DNA of 22,699 bases, from IMG/VR virus record IMGVR_UViG_3300031539_000339, positions 1 to 22,699 of that record, one strand, 5' to 3'. This DNA comes from a virus. The notes under the pieces were generated by a model, which saw only the letters and a program-made list of their open reading frames with translations, searched no databases and had not been told where the DNA came from. This document shows, piece by piece, positions 1 to 7,678 of the stretch. Position 1 is the first letter of the stretch. Every line of letters begins with the position of its first letter. The translations under genes were made by a program, and so were the position numbers.

Positions 1-120
1 TTAAAATCGCCCCTATTCTGGCTGATGTGATGGATTACTAGAGGAAAACTTTTTACCTGCCTAAATCTTGAAGTGTTGAAGCTAGGGATTAGCCTTTACT
101 AGAAGAGATGATGCCTTACT

Positions 121-333
121 CTATGGACGGACACCCTCCGATTTGGATTCTTTGGGTGTCTTATGTCTTTTTGTTTTATAACCCTGTCTTATCTTTTGTT
201 TTTCAGTTTGCATACCAGCCTGAAAAGCCTGTTGCTGTAAAATCATTTCAATAAACCGTTTGGCTTCCTGTGGGGAATCACCAGTAAACTTTATCTCCCC
301 ATCATTGCCGACTGCTAAAGTAAATAACTTCAT
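121..333 (-). CDS. Small basic protein after the tail fibre (70 aa)
   Basis: The function is not recognised. The N-terminus is a short beta hairpin (MKLFTLAVGNDGEIKFTG) followed by an amphipathic helix (QEAKRFIEMILQQQAFQAG), then a very basic Lys-rich tail (KIRQGYKTKRHKTPKESKSEG). AGGAGG sits 4 bases before the ATG, and the gene begins 8 bases after the fibre stop. It may be a small regulator, chaperone or accessory of the fibre. No membrane segment or Cys pair is present. Confidence 0.6.
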   Translation of the reverse strand: MKLFTLAVGNDGEIKFTGDSPQEAKRFIEMILQQQAFQAGMQTEKQKIRQGYKTKRHKTPKESKSEGVRP

Positions 334-341
334 AAAACCTC

Positions 342-1370
342 CTATGCTGCGACTGCCAATTCGTGTTCTGCACCAGCCCCATCAAGATAATAAAGCTTAT
401 TATCTGCCTTGGGATAAATAAAGGCATAACCATCAGCTGTTGATGGTGCTTCTGCTCGCTCCTTTATTTTTAATTGTAGTTCAATTTTTAGGTAATCTGT
501 CTCGCAATATGCTCCTGAAAAATCAAAGTTGCTTCCCACTAATGCTGTCCCGCATATTATTTGAGCCCGTGCACCCTCACCCAAATATCCACCCCTCAAG
601 CAGAGGTTTTGTGTGGCATTGCCATATATCTGCCCGCAATCTCCCCCAGCATCATTTTGAAAGCTTAATCTTGCTGTCCCACTCTCGCCCTTTAAATGTG
701 CTCCCAGACTATCTAACCAACAAGTCCCCCCACCAAAATATGCCTTCCCATCCGATGTCTGAACATAGAATTGTTTGGTAGTCGCATCGCTATATCCAAC
801 AAACAAAGCAGATGTTATCTCTATTCTAGGATTAGGTGAGGCTGCTGTTTTGAAAGTATTAGAGATGGTTACATCGGCGGTCATTGTACCCGTTACTAGC
901 TTATTAACATTAAGGTCGTTTATCTTGGCATTGGTGACTTGTAAATCGCCTATCTTGGCTGTTGTTACTGCAAGATTATTAATCAAGGCTGTTGTAACTG
1001 CTAAATTAGCTATCTTGGCTGTGGTGATATTGGCTGCCTTCACCTTATCTGTAGTTATGGCGTCTGTAGCTATTTTTGCCTCTGATACCGCAGCATCAAA
1101 TATCTTTGTGGTTGTTATTGCATTTGTGTCTATCTCGGTTGTTCCTATTGTACCTTCACTGAAAAACCATTTAACATTATTGCCCCATATAGCGATGATG
1201 TAGCAATCTACATTATCAATAAGGGCAGTGAAGGCAGCATTCCCCGAACTGTCCGTGTATTGCGTCTCAACCAAAACCTGGGTATCACCCCTGAACGCCC
1301 TACACCAGGCATTGGTCACGACTTGCCCTTTATCGTTAATGAGTTTAGTTAATGTGAAACTTCTTGCCAT
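342..1370 (-). CDS. Tail fibre with decapeptide repeat shaft
   Basis: This 342-residue fibre has three parts. Residues 1-66 resemble a small Ig/carboxypeptidase-regulatory beta domain (KGQVVTNAWCRAF, then DSSGNAAFTALIDN). Residues about 74-158 are a shaft of 10-residue repeats on the pattern AVTTAKIxxL, typical of trimeric fibre stalks. The C-terminal part is a Gly-rich beta region ending GYAFIYPKADNKLYYLDGAG, a motif shared by many phage fibres. No chaperone or self-cleaving domain is seen. It probably binds the host surface. It begins one base after the nuclease-like stop, with GGGGAGG a longish 15 bases upstream. Confidence 0.75.
   Translation of the reverse strand: MARSFTLTKLINDKGQVVTNAWCRAFRGDTQVLVETQYTDSSGNAAFTALIDNVDCYIIAIWGNNVKWFFSEGTIGTTEIDTNAITTTKIFDAAVSEAKIATDAITTDKVKAANITTAKIANLAVTTALINNLAVTTAKIGDLQVTNAKINDLNVNKLVTGTMTADVTISNTFKTAASPNPRIEITSALFVGYSDATTKQFYVQTSDGKAYFGGGTCWLDSLGAHLKGESGTARLSFQNDAGGDCGQIYGNATQNLCLRGGYLGEGARAQIICGTALVGSNFDFSGAYCETDYLKIELQLKIKERAEAPSTADGYAFIYPKADNKLYYLDGAGAEHELAVAA
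897..1151 (-). repeat. Decapeptide coding repeats in the fibre shaft
   Basis: Eight to nine 30-base units encode the 10-residue pattern (A/N/Q)(I/V)TTAKI(A/G)(N/D)L. The protein period is exact, and adjacent units such as AVTTALINNL and AVTTAKIGDL remain close in DNA sequence. Confidence 0.75.
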
Positions 1371-1371
1371 C

Positions 1372-1713
1372 TTATCTAGGTAATTCCTCCCCTTTTATTG
1401 CCCTATCTAGTGTATAATCAAGTCTTCTCGTTAAATCATCTTCCCAGCAATCTACAACAATATAACCCGCCTCTATCAATTTTTCCTTTCCCAATCTATC
1501 CCTACCCACTGGCGTTAAACCAGAATGCCAGTAGCCCCCCATGCAACGTATAGCAACCTGACGTTCCGTTAGTATAAAATCCACAACAGCACTGCCAATT
1601 TCCATAGTTCCAAACATCTTTTGTTGTGCTTCAAAGGGAATCTTATGGGCTGTCAACCAATCCCAAACTAACTTCTCAAGGCTACTGAGGAAGGGATAGA
1701 TAGTCTCAGCCAC
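1372..1713 (-). CDS. Vsr/DUF559-like nuclease-fold protein in the tail module
   Basis: I choose GTG at 1713 (113 aa). It overlaps the previous stop by 8 bases and has GAGGAA 8 bases upstream, better than an upstream ATG at 1776 lying 71 bases inside the preceding gene. The order SSLEKLVWDWL, VVDFIL, VAIRCMGGYWH, RDRLGKEKLIEAGYIVVDCWEDDL matches the small Vsr/DUF559 branch of PD-(D/E)XK folds. Where active members read a VDF...IEVDG-type core, this one has IRCMG, so the central acidic residue is replaced and activity is doubtful. Position between two tail genes suggests a packaged or structural use. It is followed one base later by the tail fibre start. Confidence 0.7.
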   Translation of the reverse strand: MAETIYPFLSSLEKLVWDWLTAHKIPFEAQQKMFGTMEIGSAVVDFILTERQVAIRCMGGYWHSGLTPVGRDRLGKEKLIEAGYIVVDCWEDDLTRRLDYTLDRAIKGEELPR

Positions 1714-3661
1714 GGAATATTTCCTCAACTGAAACCTGAATCTCGCCCTCTTTCCTGTTAGCGTCCCAATGCACATTCTCAGGAAGATTGGTTATCTTAA
1801 CCCAGTAACTTGTCTTAGCCGTATTGCCTGATGGATAAAACTTTACCAGTTCATCTTTATCTTGCGTTGTGTGGAGTTTGCTAAATATGTCCTCAGAATT
1901 ATCTTGAGTAGCCGCAATGGGAAAGGTAAAGCCTCTTAGCCTCTTTGTGCCTGCCAGGTAGCCAAACATCAGGGATTTTAATTCTGGTGTGGTTGCACTA
2001 CTATGAGTTTCGCCCTCTATGCCAAAAGTTATTGTCCTGAAGACCAAGCCGGCACCATCGGCAAACTCAAGGGCAGTTGGCACTGGCGAGGTGGCAAAGA
2101 CACCCAATGCGGTTTCCCAATCGCCATCATCCACCTTGTAATAGATGGTAAATTGCCTTTCGGCACCTGCTGTGTCATCACACCCTTTCGTCACTGCCAT
2201 AACCCGGAGGGCTAATTTATTAAATGGTGTTAGTGGACGGAATGTAGAAAGAATAGCCCTGCCCGAAGCTAACACAAACTCATAGCCTGAAATCTCAGTA
2301 GGGTCAGCGTTAAAATCGGGGAACATACAATATTTAATACCTGTGTCCTCCCCCCACCATAATCTGCCGTTGGTGTACATAGAGGATGGCGAGAAATGAA
2401 GACACCTTATTGGCTTATTTGCAGCACCTGTGTAGATTTGCTGGTTCCCGCCTATTGTCCCATGTCTCTTGAAGATGGACGATTTCTGGTCATCACTACT
2501 GCCACCATTAACACAGTAGATTATCCAATCGGACAACCCTAACATATCAAAGACTGCCCCCTGGTATCCTGAGGGCAAACCATCGTCCTGGTCAGGGCCA
2601 ACATCAGTTGCCATGCCGGGAGTAATCTTTTTAATCCCTGCCCCGGTGGAAATCCAAACATAGGAATTCCAATACATAGCGGCATAGCCAGCGTAATCAT
2701 GGGGTGGGAAGGAAATTTCCTGCTTGTAGATTTGTTGAGTCCAGAAATCTATAGCCCATAATCCTTCGCTTGTATTCAAATAAAGCACAGGATCGCCATT
2801 GGTTAATAATTTACCGGCGAATAATCCATTTACTGTTCCTAGATAGGCTGAAACCTTAAATGTAAGCCAGTCCCCATCTATATTTCCTCGAGGCGAATAG
2901 TTTACCGTTTTCCCATAAAAGCCAATAAGGCGATTATCAAGGACAGCAAGATAACCCTTACATCCCTCTAGGGCAGTCCAGGTTGTACCGTCCGTGCTCT
3001 TATAGGCAGCAGTGGCAGAACTTACTACTGCATAGGTACCTTCTTCATCGGTAACGACAATATCGTCTATCGGGTCATCTAATCCTGCTTCCTTTGTTAC
3101 CCATCTTTCTGCCCGACAAGTCCATACCACATCATTATCTTCAACAGTACCACCAACAGTTGTCGGCCAAGCAGGGTGGGTTGCTCCTGATGTTCCTGCC
3201 GTTGTGCATTCATAACAATATCCCGTATCAGTCACGGCATTAACATAGGTGGCTAGGCCATATACAGTCTCCTTTACCCAATCTGTATCCCCCTTCCATT
3301 CCGCAATTAGATTATCACCATAGGCATAAGTCTTGGCTGAACCAGAACCATCAAAATCAAATATGTCCACACAGATTTTAGCAAAGGTTCCCGCAGTATT
3401 GATTTTGGGACCTTGTATAATTCCGCTATCAAGGCTTGTGTTTAATCCCTCGCTCCAATAGAGTTGTTCAGTGCCGGAGGTTTTCTGATTCTTAACACCG
3501 ATCCCACCCCTCATGCCATGCCACTCTTCCACCGATGCCTGACAAAAGCTGCTATAACCAGTTGGCCCAGTATCAATTCTAGCTGCCATGGGGTTTATAT
3601 TGCGTCTCTGTATATCACCTATAACCCGAAAACGATTATCATCTAAAACGACCTCTCGCAT
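1706..3661 (-). CDS. Large propeller-like tail protein (nozzle/hub candidate)
   Basis: This 651-residue, Gly/Trp-rich protein reads as repeated beta-blades, for example GTYAVVSSATAAYKSTDG, GYLAVLDNRLIGFYG, LYLNTSEGLWAIDFW and AAMYWNSYVWISTGAGI. This is consistent with a beta-propeller as in tail nozzle or hub proteins. Residues about 124-181 contain the phage tail module with YECTTAGTSGATHPAWP and VVWTC, similar to small carbohydrate-binding repeats. The C-terminal 130 residues are a different beta domain. It follows the adaptor-like gene through a TAATG overlap. Tail location is well supported by composition and context; the specific nozzle role is a guess. Confidence 0.55.
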   Translation of the reverse strand: MREVVLDDNRFRVIGDIQRRNINPMAARIDTGPTGYSSFCQASVEEWHGMRGGIGVKNQKTSGTEQLYWSEGLNTSLDSGIIQGPKINTAGTFAKICVDIFDFDGSGSAKTYAYGDNLIAEWKGDTDWVKETVYGLATYVNAVTDTGYCYECTTAGTSGATHPAWPTTVGGTVEDNDVVWTCRAERWVTKEAGLDDPIDDIVVTDEEGTYAVVSSATAAYKSTDGTTWTALEGCKGYLAVLDNRLIGFYGKTVNYSPRGNIDGDWLTFKVSAYLGTVNGLFAGKLLTNGDPVLYLNTSEGLWAIDFWTQQIYKQEISFPPHDYAGYAAMYWNSYVWISTGAGIKKITPGMATDVGPDQDDGLPSGYQGAVFDMLGLSDWIIYCVNGGSSDDQKSSIFKRHGTIGGNQQIYTGAANKPIRCLHFSPSSMYTNGRLWWGEDTGIKYCMFPDFNADPTEISGYEFVLASGRAILSTFRPLTPFNKLALRVMAVTKGCDDTAGAERQFTIYYKVDDGDWETALGVFATSPVPTALEFADGAGLVFRTITFGIEGETHSSATTPELKSLMFGYLAGTKRLRGFTFPIAATQDNSEDIFSKLHTTQDKDELVKFYPSGNTAKTSYWVKITNLPENVHWDANRKEGEIQVSVEEIFRG

Positions 3662-4737
3662 TATTCAATCACTCCCTTTGAATTGGCATGAATTGCTGTA
3701 TAAATTGGGCGAGCCGTCTTTGCCTCAGCCATCTTGAAGGTGTTCAAAAGCTTATCACTCTCAAGCTTGCTATAGGGAAGGAAGGTTATTGCCTTAAGCA
3801 CAAGCCAATCAGGTGGCAGGAAAATATCATCCGTATTACTGGACACTAGGGCTTGTGAACCCTGCCCTTCTAGCCTTACCCTTAAATCTCCCACCACGCT
3901 AAAGTGGTCTTCATTGAATTTTATCTTTGGGCCATTAGTCTTAATGATTGACCAATCTCTCGGGTCAACAATATTCTTTATCGGGAACTTCCCATCACCT
4001 ACAGTTTCATCCGCAACTGCGGTTAGCACACCGCAACTCCCCGATGCACCCGTTACTGTATCGTCAACAGCGAAAGTCCCATCAACCTCCCTTACTAAAA
4101 TATAGTCATCGCCACTATCTTCATAGCTTATAATCCCCGTGGCTAGTGATACATCTGCCGTTACCTTTTCCCCTAGAGTGAAAGCTACAGTTACTGGTCC
4201 TGTTAATTTCTTTCCACTTACACAACCTTCTTTAGTAACCCTGTGGATATAAAGCAAGCTTGTGGGTAGGGTATATTCATAAGTGTAAATAGTGTTCCCG
4301 TCATTGGTTTCACCTTCCACTAACACGACAGTTGTCTCATCCTTAATATCAACTAAGTATTCCCCTGCTGCTGCGTCAATTGCCAGGTTGATAGCATTTA
4401 GATATTCGCCAGATGTAAATATTCTATGTAGTTCTAATTTAGATGCAGTAGTAAAGGTAGCCAGGGTTCGGTCAACCGTCAAGGTATTAGCTGGTGTTGT
4501 AAGTGTCCAATCCTTGGCTACGGCCGATTCACCAATATTTATTCCTTCATAAGTATAAACCTCATATTCGTGCTGATTAAAATAATCGTCAGCCTTGTTT
4601 CTGAACTGTGGCGGGTCTGTTGTGGCTAACACCGCAGTTGTAGTTGAACCCGCACTGACTGTCGCCAGGATTAAATCATCTAGTTCTCTCGCTATTCTCT
4701 GCCGAATAACTGATAAATCATTTGAATATAAAGCCAT
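3661..4737 (-). CDS. Adaptor/head-tail connector-like protein with inserted beta domain
   Basis: This 358-residue protein starts with a helical segment (LSVIRQRIARELDDLILATV) and later carries GEYLNAINLAIDAAAGEYL (about 109-127), a pattern found in phage adaptor proteins that join portal and tail. Residues about 180-240 hold a domain rich in the motif FTLGEKVT, GTFAVDDTVTGASGS, a beta module that recurs in virion proteins and looks inserted. The C-terminal part returns to helices (FLPPDWLVLKAITFLPYSKLESDKLLNTFKMAEAKTA compatible with the adaptor). The start overlaps the previous stop (TAATG) with AGGAGG upstream. Adaptor function is inferred; another tail-tube role is possible. Confidence 0.5.
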   Translation of the reverse strand: MALYSNDLSVIRQRIARELDDLILATVSAGSTTTAVLATTDPPQFRNKADDYFNQHEYEVYTYEGINIGESAVAKDWTLTTPANTLTVDRTLATFTTASKLELHRIFTSGEYLNAINLAIDAAAGEYLVDIKDETTVVLVEGETNDGNTIYTYEYTLPTSLLYIHRVTKEGCVSGKKLTGPVTVAFTLGEKVTADVSLATGIISYEDSGDDYILVREVDGTFAVDDTVTGASGSCGVLTAVADETVGDGKFPIKNIVDPRDWSIIKTNGPKIKFNEDHFSVVGDLRVRLEGQGSQALVSSNTDDIFLPPDWLVLKAITFLPYSKLESDKLLNTFKMAEAKTARPIYTAIHANSKGVIE

Positions 4738-5267
4738 TAGCTAACCTCCTGTATGTCTCGCCCAGTGAAATCTTGAACATCCCTTCCTGTGAAATCGCTA
4801 ACATCCCTACCACTGAAATCCTGAACATCCCTACCAGTAAAAGTCTGGACAGTGCGTCCTGTGAAATCCCTTACCCTTCTAATAACTGCCAGGGTAAGAA
4901 TAGCTGCTAAAGTCCCAACACCAGTTAAGGTAGCCTTACCAATAGCGGTAATGACACCAGCCCCAACTAAAGTTCCCGCACCACTGAGTGTTGCCTTACC
5001 ATAACGCCAGAAGCTACCTATACCCGCTAATGTTCCCGTGCCTGCTAGGGTAGTCTTCCCTATCGCTATCAGCCTGCCTATACTAGCCAAAGCACCAGTG
5101 CCCGATACTGTTGCTATTCCTGTGAATATCCCCACTCCAATACTAGCCAATGTACCTGTGCCTGATAGAGTAGCAGCACCGTAATGTATTACTTGCTCTA
5201 GAACAATGGCATCTCCATCCTCTTTAAGCAGAACATCACTATCTTCTTTTAATAGACGATAAGACAT
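4737..5267 (-). CDS. Nested tandem-repeat structural protein
   Basis: This 176-residue protein is almost entirely repeats. Residues 5-24 hold a doubled LLKEDSDV/LLKEDGDA element seen at the start of other phage surface proteins. Residues 32-131 are five 20-residue units of the type ATLSGTGTLASIGVGIFTGI, with no gaps. Residues 135-174 are five 8-residue units of the type DFTGRDVQ. The Gly/Thr-rich units are likely extended beta structure. The function is unknown, though position before the adaptor-like gene suggests a tail component. The stop overlaps the next start as TAATG. Confidence 0.65.
   Translation of the reverse strand: MSYRLLKEDSDVLLKEDGDAIVLEQVIHYGAATLSGTGTLASIGVGIFTGIATVSGTGALASIGRLIAIGKTTLAGTGTLAGIGSFWRYGKATLSGAGTLVGAGVITAIGKATLTGVGTLAAILTLAVIRRVRDFTGRTVQTFTGRDVQDFSGRDVSDFTGRDVQDFTGRDIQEVS
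4746..4865 (-). repeat. Five 24-bp coding repeats (8-aa FTGRDVQD units)
   Basis: Five contiguous 24-base units encode FTGRTVQT, FTGRDVQD, FSGRDVSD, FTGRDVQD and FTGRDIQE. The DNA copies remain similar, pointing to recent tandem expansion or slippage. Confidence 0.8.
4875..5174 (-). repeat. Five 60-bp coding repeats (20-aa units)
   Basis: Five contiguous in-frame copies encode ATL(S/A)G(T/A)GTLA followed by a hydrophobic half ending in IGK. The copies have diverged in base sequence more than in protein pattern, suggesting old duplication under selection. Confidence 0.75.
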
Positions 5268-5288
5268 TTATTTCTCCAGTTGACGTAA

Positions 5289-6167
5289 TTATGCTATCTT
5301 CGCTACAGCGAAAGTTGTCATGCCTGCAATCCCAACTGTAGGTTTGACAGCTCCTGCATTTTGATAACAATAGACATTTAAGTAATCATCAATAGCCAGG
5401 TTTACAATAGTGATAGCTAGAACCCCCGAATCGTTTGCTGACCCTACTGTAAACATCGAGACAGCAACATCCGCATTATTCTTTTTAATATAAGCAATTA
5501 ACCTTTGCCCATCCACAAGGGCTGATACAGATATTAGAGTCGTAGCTAAATACAACCCCGCTTCTTTAGCTGTAAATCTGGAGAAAAACAGGATGTATCC
5601 TTCGCCACTAGCCATTATATTTGCTGCAAGAGTTAAGTCGGAGGTAGAATTGTAAACAGTAACCGTAGTATAGGTATTGTCCGTAGTATTCCACACCGTT
5701 TTGCCTACATCAGCGGCAGTAAATTGATTCTTCGTAGTATCGATGAGATGATTAGCGGTAGTTGCCGTAGCTGAACCAGTCAGAGAGCTTGAATCAAATT
5801 CATTCTGAATATCAAAGCCTTCTACGTCAAAAGCAATGTGCGAAAACCCAGCATCCAAGAGCACCTGTGGCGTGGCACTTCTTGAAACAGCACAACCTGA
5901 TTGCTTTGCCAGGGTAAGCTCACCAACATCACTAAGCAGGAAAGCCTCCACGCCCTCGACATCCATACGGATTTTGTCCTCATCGGCGCTCTCCTCAACC
6001 TGGATTTGGGTATCACCATCGGCATCAATAATCTTAGGAATTTTAAGATTGGAGTGCTTAAGTTTTTTGGTTTCTATTGGTTCAGCTTCACTATCTACAA
6101 TAGCCAGGAGGTCATCGGCTACAGGTGTAGTCTTTTCTGTTAATTCACTAATCTTTTGGTCTGCCAT
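5289..6167 (-). CDS. Fibre/receptor-binding-like protein with C1q-like end
   Basis: This 292-residue protein begins MADQKISELTEKTTPVADD, an N-terminal signature common in phage tail fibres and thought to anchor them. A beta-rich middle follows, with a typical phage strand motif (FTAADVGKTVWNTTDN, about 150-165). The last 95 residues (SRFTAKEAGLYLATTLIS to VGIAGMTTFAVAKIA) follow the strand and Gly pattern of C1q/TNF-like jelly rolls. Such domains trimerise and bind receptors. AGGAGG precedes the ATG. Role in host attachment is inferred, but the fibre-like N-end and C1q-like C-end support it together. Confidence 0.65.
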   Translation of the reverse strand: MADQKISELTEKTTPVADDLLAIVDSEAEPIETKKLKHSNLKIPKIIDADGDTQIQVEESADEDKIRMDVEGVEAFLLSDVGELTLAKQSGCAVSRSATPQVLLDAGFSHIAFDVEGFDIQNEFDSSSLTGSATATTANHLIDTTKNQFTAADVGKTVWNTTDNTYTTVTVYNSTSDLTLAANIMASGEGYILFFSRFTAKEAGLYLATTLISVSALVDGQRLIAYIKKNNADVAVSMFTVGSANDSGVLAITIVNLAIDDYLNVYCYQNAGAVKPTVGIAGMTTFAVAKIA

Positions 6168-6243
6168 AATTTACCTCCTAATCTGGTTCCCCTGTATTTA
6201 GGCTTTCATTTAGCCTCTTATTTAAGCTACAGTTATTTCCTTA

Positions 6244-6666
6244 TTATATTATGACTACGTCAAGGTCTCCCGTATTGATTTTATAGGTATCTCCACTAGC
6301 TACTGCCTTAAAAGCATCAAACCGTGACCACATTACTACATTCCCAGCAGTTATAGCATCTATCAAGGCACAATGAGTTATTGTCCCCCAAGCACCCGTA
6401 GCCGTATCAAAGGTTATATCGCCTGCATTAGCACTTACACCATTAGAAGAAGCTGATAAGCCTGCAAGTTCTCTGGCATAACCACCACCGCTTACTTCAG
6501 AGGTAATAGTGCCAGCCTCCAACTCGGCATCAAGGGTTGCCAAATCCTCTTCCCCTGTGCTTGCCGCACAAAACAAACCTACATAAACTGCTGCTTGGCC
6601 CGTGATAGCCACATTCCGCATGAAATTGACTATCCTGTCCTCCATATACGTACTTAATTCTGCCAT
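6244..6666 (-). CDS. Tail fibre-like/minor structural protein
   Basis: This 140-residue protein matches a widespread phage minor structural pattern. The N-terminal helix LSTYMEDRIVNFMRNVA is followed by VYVGLFCAAST, then EVSGGGYARELA, DITFDTATGAWGTITHCALIDA and a closing strand with GDTYKINTGDLDVVI. Related sequences with SGGGYAR and ATGxWGTITHxALFDA are annotated as tail fibre or decoration proteins in many phages; that is family recollection, and the exact position in the virion is unknown. The ribosome site is AGGAGG nine bases upstream. The gene is intact. Confidence 0.65.
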   Translation of the reverse strand: MAELSTYMEDRIVNFMRNVAITGQAAVYVGLFCAASTGEEDLATLDAELEAGTITSEVSGGGYARELAGLSASSNGVSANAGDITFDTATGAWGTITHCALIDAITAGNVVMWSRFDAFKAVASGDTYKINTGDLDVVII

Positions 6667-6692
6667 TCTTGTTTACCTCCTTAATAGCATTT

Positions 6693-7040
6693 CTAACTCC
6701 TCACGCCACAAACTCGGATAGCCCAACCACCTGATGGTGCAGCATTACTCGTATAAATAGTAATAAACTGAAAGCCACCAATCGGCACCTGAGCAAAGAA
6801 TTGTGCCAGGCTACCACTTCTTATTGAGATAACCTTGTTCTGCCCTGTGGCATAATCAAAGCTATGTAGTTCATAAGCAACGGCACCACTTTTTTCGCCA
6901 ACCTTGACAGTAATTTTCGTGTCATTGGTTAGGTCTGGGAACGATATTAGCATCGTTTCGTATGGCCTCCCCAAGTCAACCTCAGAACTAACCTGTGCAC
7001 TTTGAGCAATCGTGGCTGCTTGCCAACTTCCTATAATCAT
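6693..7040 (-). CDS. Small beta-rich structural protein (115 aa)
   Basis: The function is not recognised. The sequence is beta-rich with a regular pattern of hydrophobic strands: MLISFPDLTNDTKITVKVGEKSG, YELHSFDYATGQNKVISIRSG, FQFITIYTSNAAPSGGWAIRV. This resembles a compact jelly-roll or cement-type capsid or tail protein. There is no Cys pair, membrane segment or catalytic motif. A GGAGG site lies 6 bases before the ATG. Context among late structural genes supports a virion role. Confidence 0.55.
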   Translation of the reverse strand: MIIGSWQAATIAQSAQVSSEVDLGRPYETMLISFPDLTNDTKITVKVGEKSGAVAYELHSFDYATGQNKVISIRSGSLAQFFAQVPIGGFQFITIYTSNAAPSGGWAIRVCGVRS

Positions 7041-7074
7041 ATTTAACCTCCATTACACACACACCGAGGCGTGT

Positions 7075-7314
7075 TTATTTTATTTTATTGAATCCTGGAA
7101 GGTCTGGTTCTAACCCCTGGTCAGCCTGTTTCTTTTGGTAAGTATCAAGATTATCTACCCAGCGAGGATAGCCCTCCTTCATCCTGATTGAAAAACCTGA
7201 AAGCGTGCGTTCCATTGGATTGCCACAATTAGGGCATCTGAAGTCTTCAGGCGACCTCACAAGTTTCTCAATCACTAGGTCACAGTTATTACACCTTAGT
7301 TCGTACAGAGGCAT
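7075..7314 (-). CDS. FmdB-type zinc ribbon protein 2
   Basis: This 79-residue paralogue of the protein at 7454-7669 opens MPLYELRCNNC and has a canonical pair of knuckles, C8-C11 and C27-C30 (CPNC). MERTLSGF follows, as in the FmdB family, then a charged tail (GYPRWVDNLDTYQKKQAD). Its start lies inside the 48-aa gene and uses AAGGAAGAAGG upstream of the ATG. Two divergent copies in one head operon point to either stepwise duplication or two partners. Zinc binding is well supported; function is not known. Confidence 0.8.
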   Translation of the reverse strand: MPLYELRCNNCDLVIEKLVRSPEDFRCPNCGNPMERTLSGFSIRMKEGYPRWVDNLDTYQKKQADQGLEPDLPGFNKIK

Positions 7315-7435
7315 TAGCCTTCTTCCTTGGTTTCTTGGCAGCTTTGACTAGAATATCCCGTATATCCAACAGGACTTCCAATATCAAGTCCTCATATTGC
7401 CTTGGACTATTCTGAATCTCAAGTCGTGTTTTCAT
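7289..7435 (-). CDS. 48-aa basic protein between two zinc ribbons
   Basis: This short gene, found by direct reading, runs from ATG at 7435 to TAA at 7289. The product begins MKTRLEIQNSPRQYEDL and continues with an amphipathic helix (LILEVLLDIRDILVKAA) into a very basic tail (KKPRKKANASVRTKV). It has a good ribosome site (TAGGTGA, about 4 bases before the ATG), sits 18 bases after the first zinc ribbon gene, and overlaps the second by 26 bases, in a different frame, in the compact style of this operon. The helix plus basic tail suggests nucleic acid or protein binding, but no family is recognised. Confidence 0.55.
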   Translation of the reverse strand: MKTRLEIQNSPRQYEDLILEVLLDIRDILVKAAKKPRKKANASVRTKV

Positions 7436-7453
7436 TTATCACCTACAAACTAT

Positions 7454-7669
7454 TTATGCTTCCCCTGGCCCTGGTTCCCATGAGTGGAACGGTTTAATGC
7501 CTAATGACTTATACTTAATAGGTATATTGTCAATCTTAACCATGCCTAGAGAAGATATAAGCCTGTCCATCAGCACTCCACACCCACAGAGGGGAGGAGC
7601 AGCCCCGAAGGACTGAACCTCCTCCCTGTTAGCTTTACACTTAGGGCATCGGTACTCGTAAAGTGGCAT
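7454..7669 (-). CDS. FmdB-type zinc ribbon protein 1
   Basis: This 71-residue protein opens MPLYEYRCPKC, the hallmark of the FmdB/CxxC_CxxC_SSSS putative regulatory family. Metal ligands are C8, C11, C28 and C30; the second knuckle is CGC rather than the usual CxxC. The remainder (about 32-71) is polar and unlike the usual Ser-rich tail. Family members are small zinc ribbons of poorly known function, often encoded in phage head modules. The gene starts 7 bases after the previous stop with AGGA as ribosome site. Its paralogue lies 140 bases downstream. The zinc ribbon is clear; the role is unknown. Confidence 0.8.
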   Translation of the reverse strand: MPLYEYRCPKCKANREEVQSFGAAPPLCGCGVLMDRLISSLGMVKIDNIPIKYKSLGIKPFHSWEPGPGEA

Positions 7670-7678
7670 CTTCTTCCT

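Noticed and set aside
2-13. 12-base inverted match between TAAAATCGCCCC at the window start and 11018-11029
   Set aside because: A 12-base match is expected several times by chance in a window of this size, and neither copy extends further.
1-120. Possible terminator or extra gene at the left end
   Set aside because: Only a weak 6-bp hairpin (AGGCTA/TAGCTT on the minus strand) without a U-tract and no start codon with a ribosome site; nothing supportable.
775-1203. 142-codon open frame on the plus strand
   Set aside because: It lies opposite the tail fibre repeats; the periodic hydrophobic pattern is a mirror of the decapeptide repeat and no ribosome site or promoter supports it.
5836-6201. 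121-codon plus-strand frame
   Set aside because: Antisense shadow of the C1q-like fibre gene; Ser-rich composition is a by-product of the opposite-strand codons.
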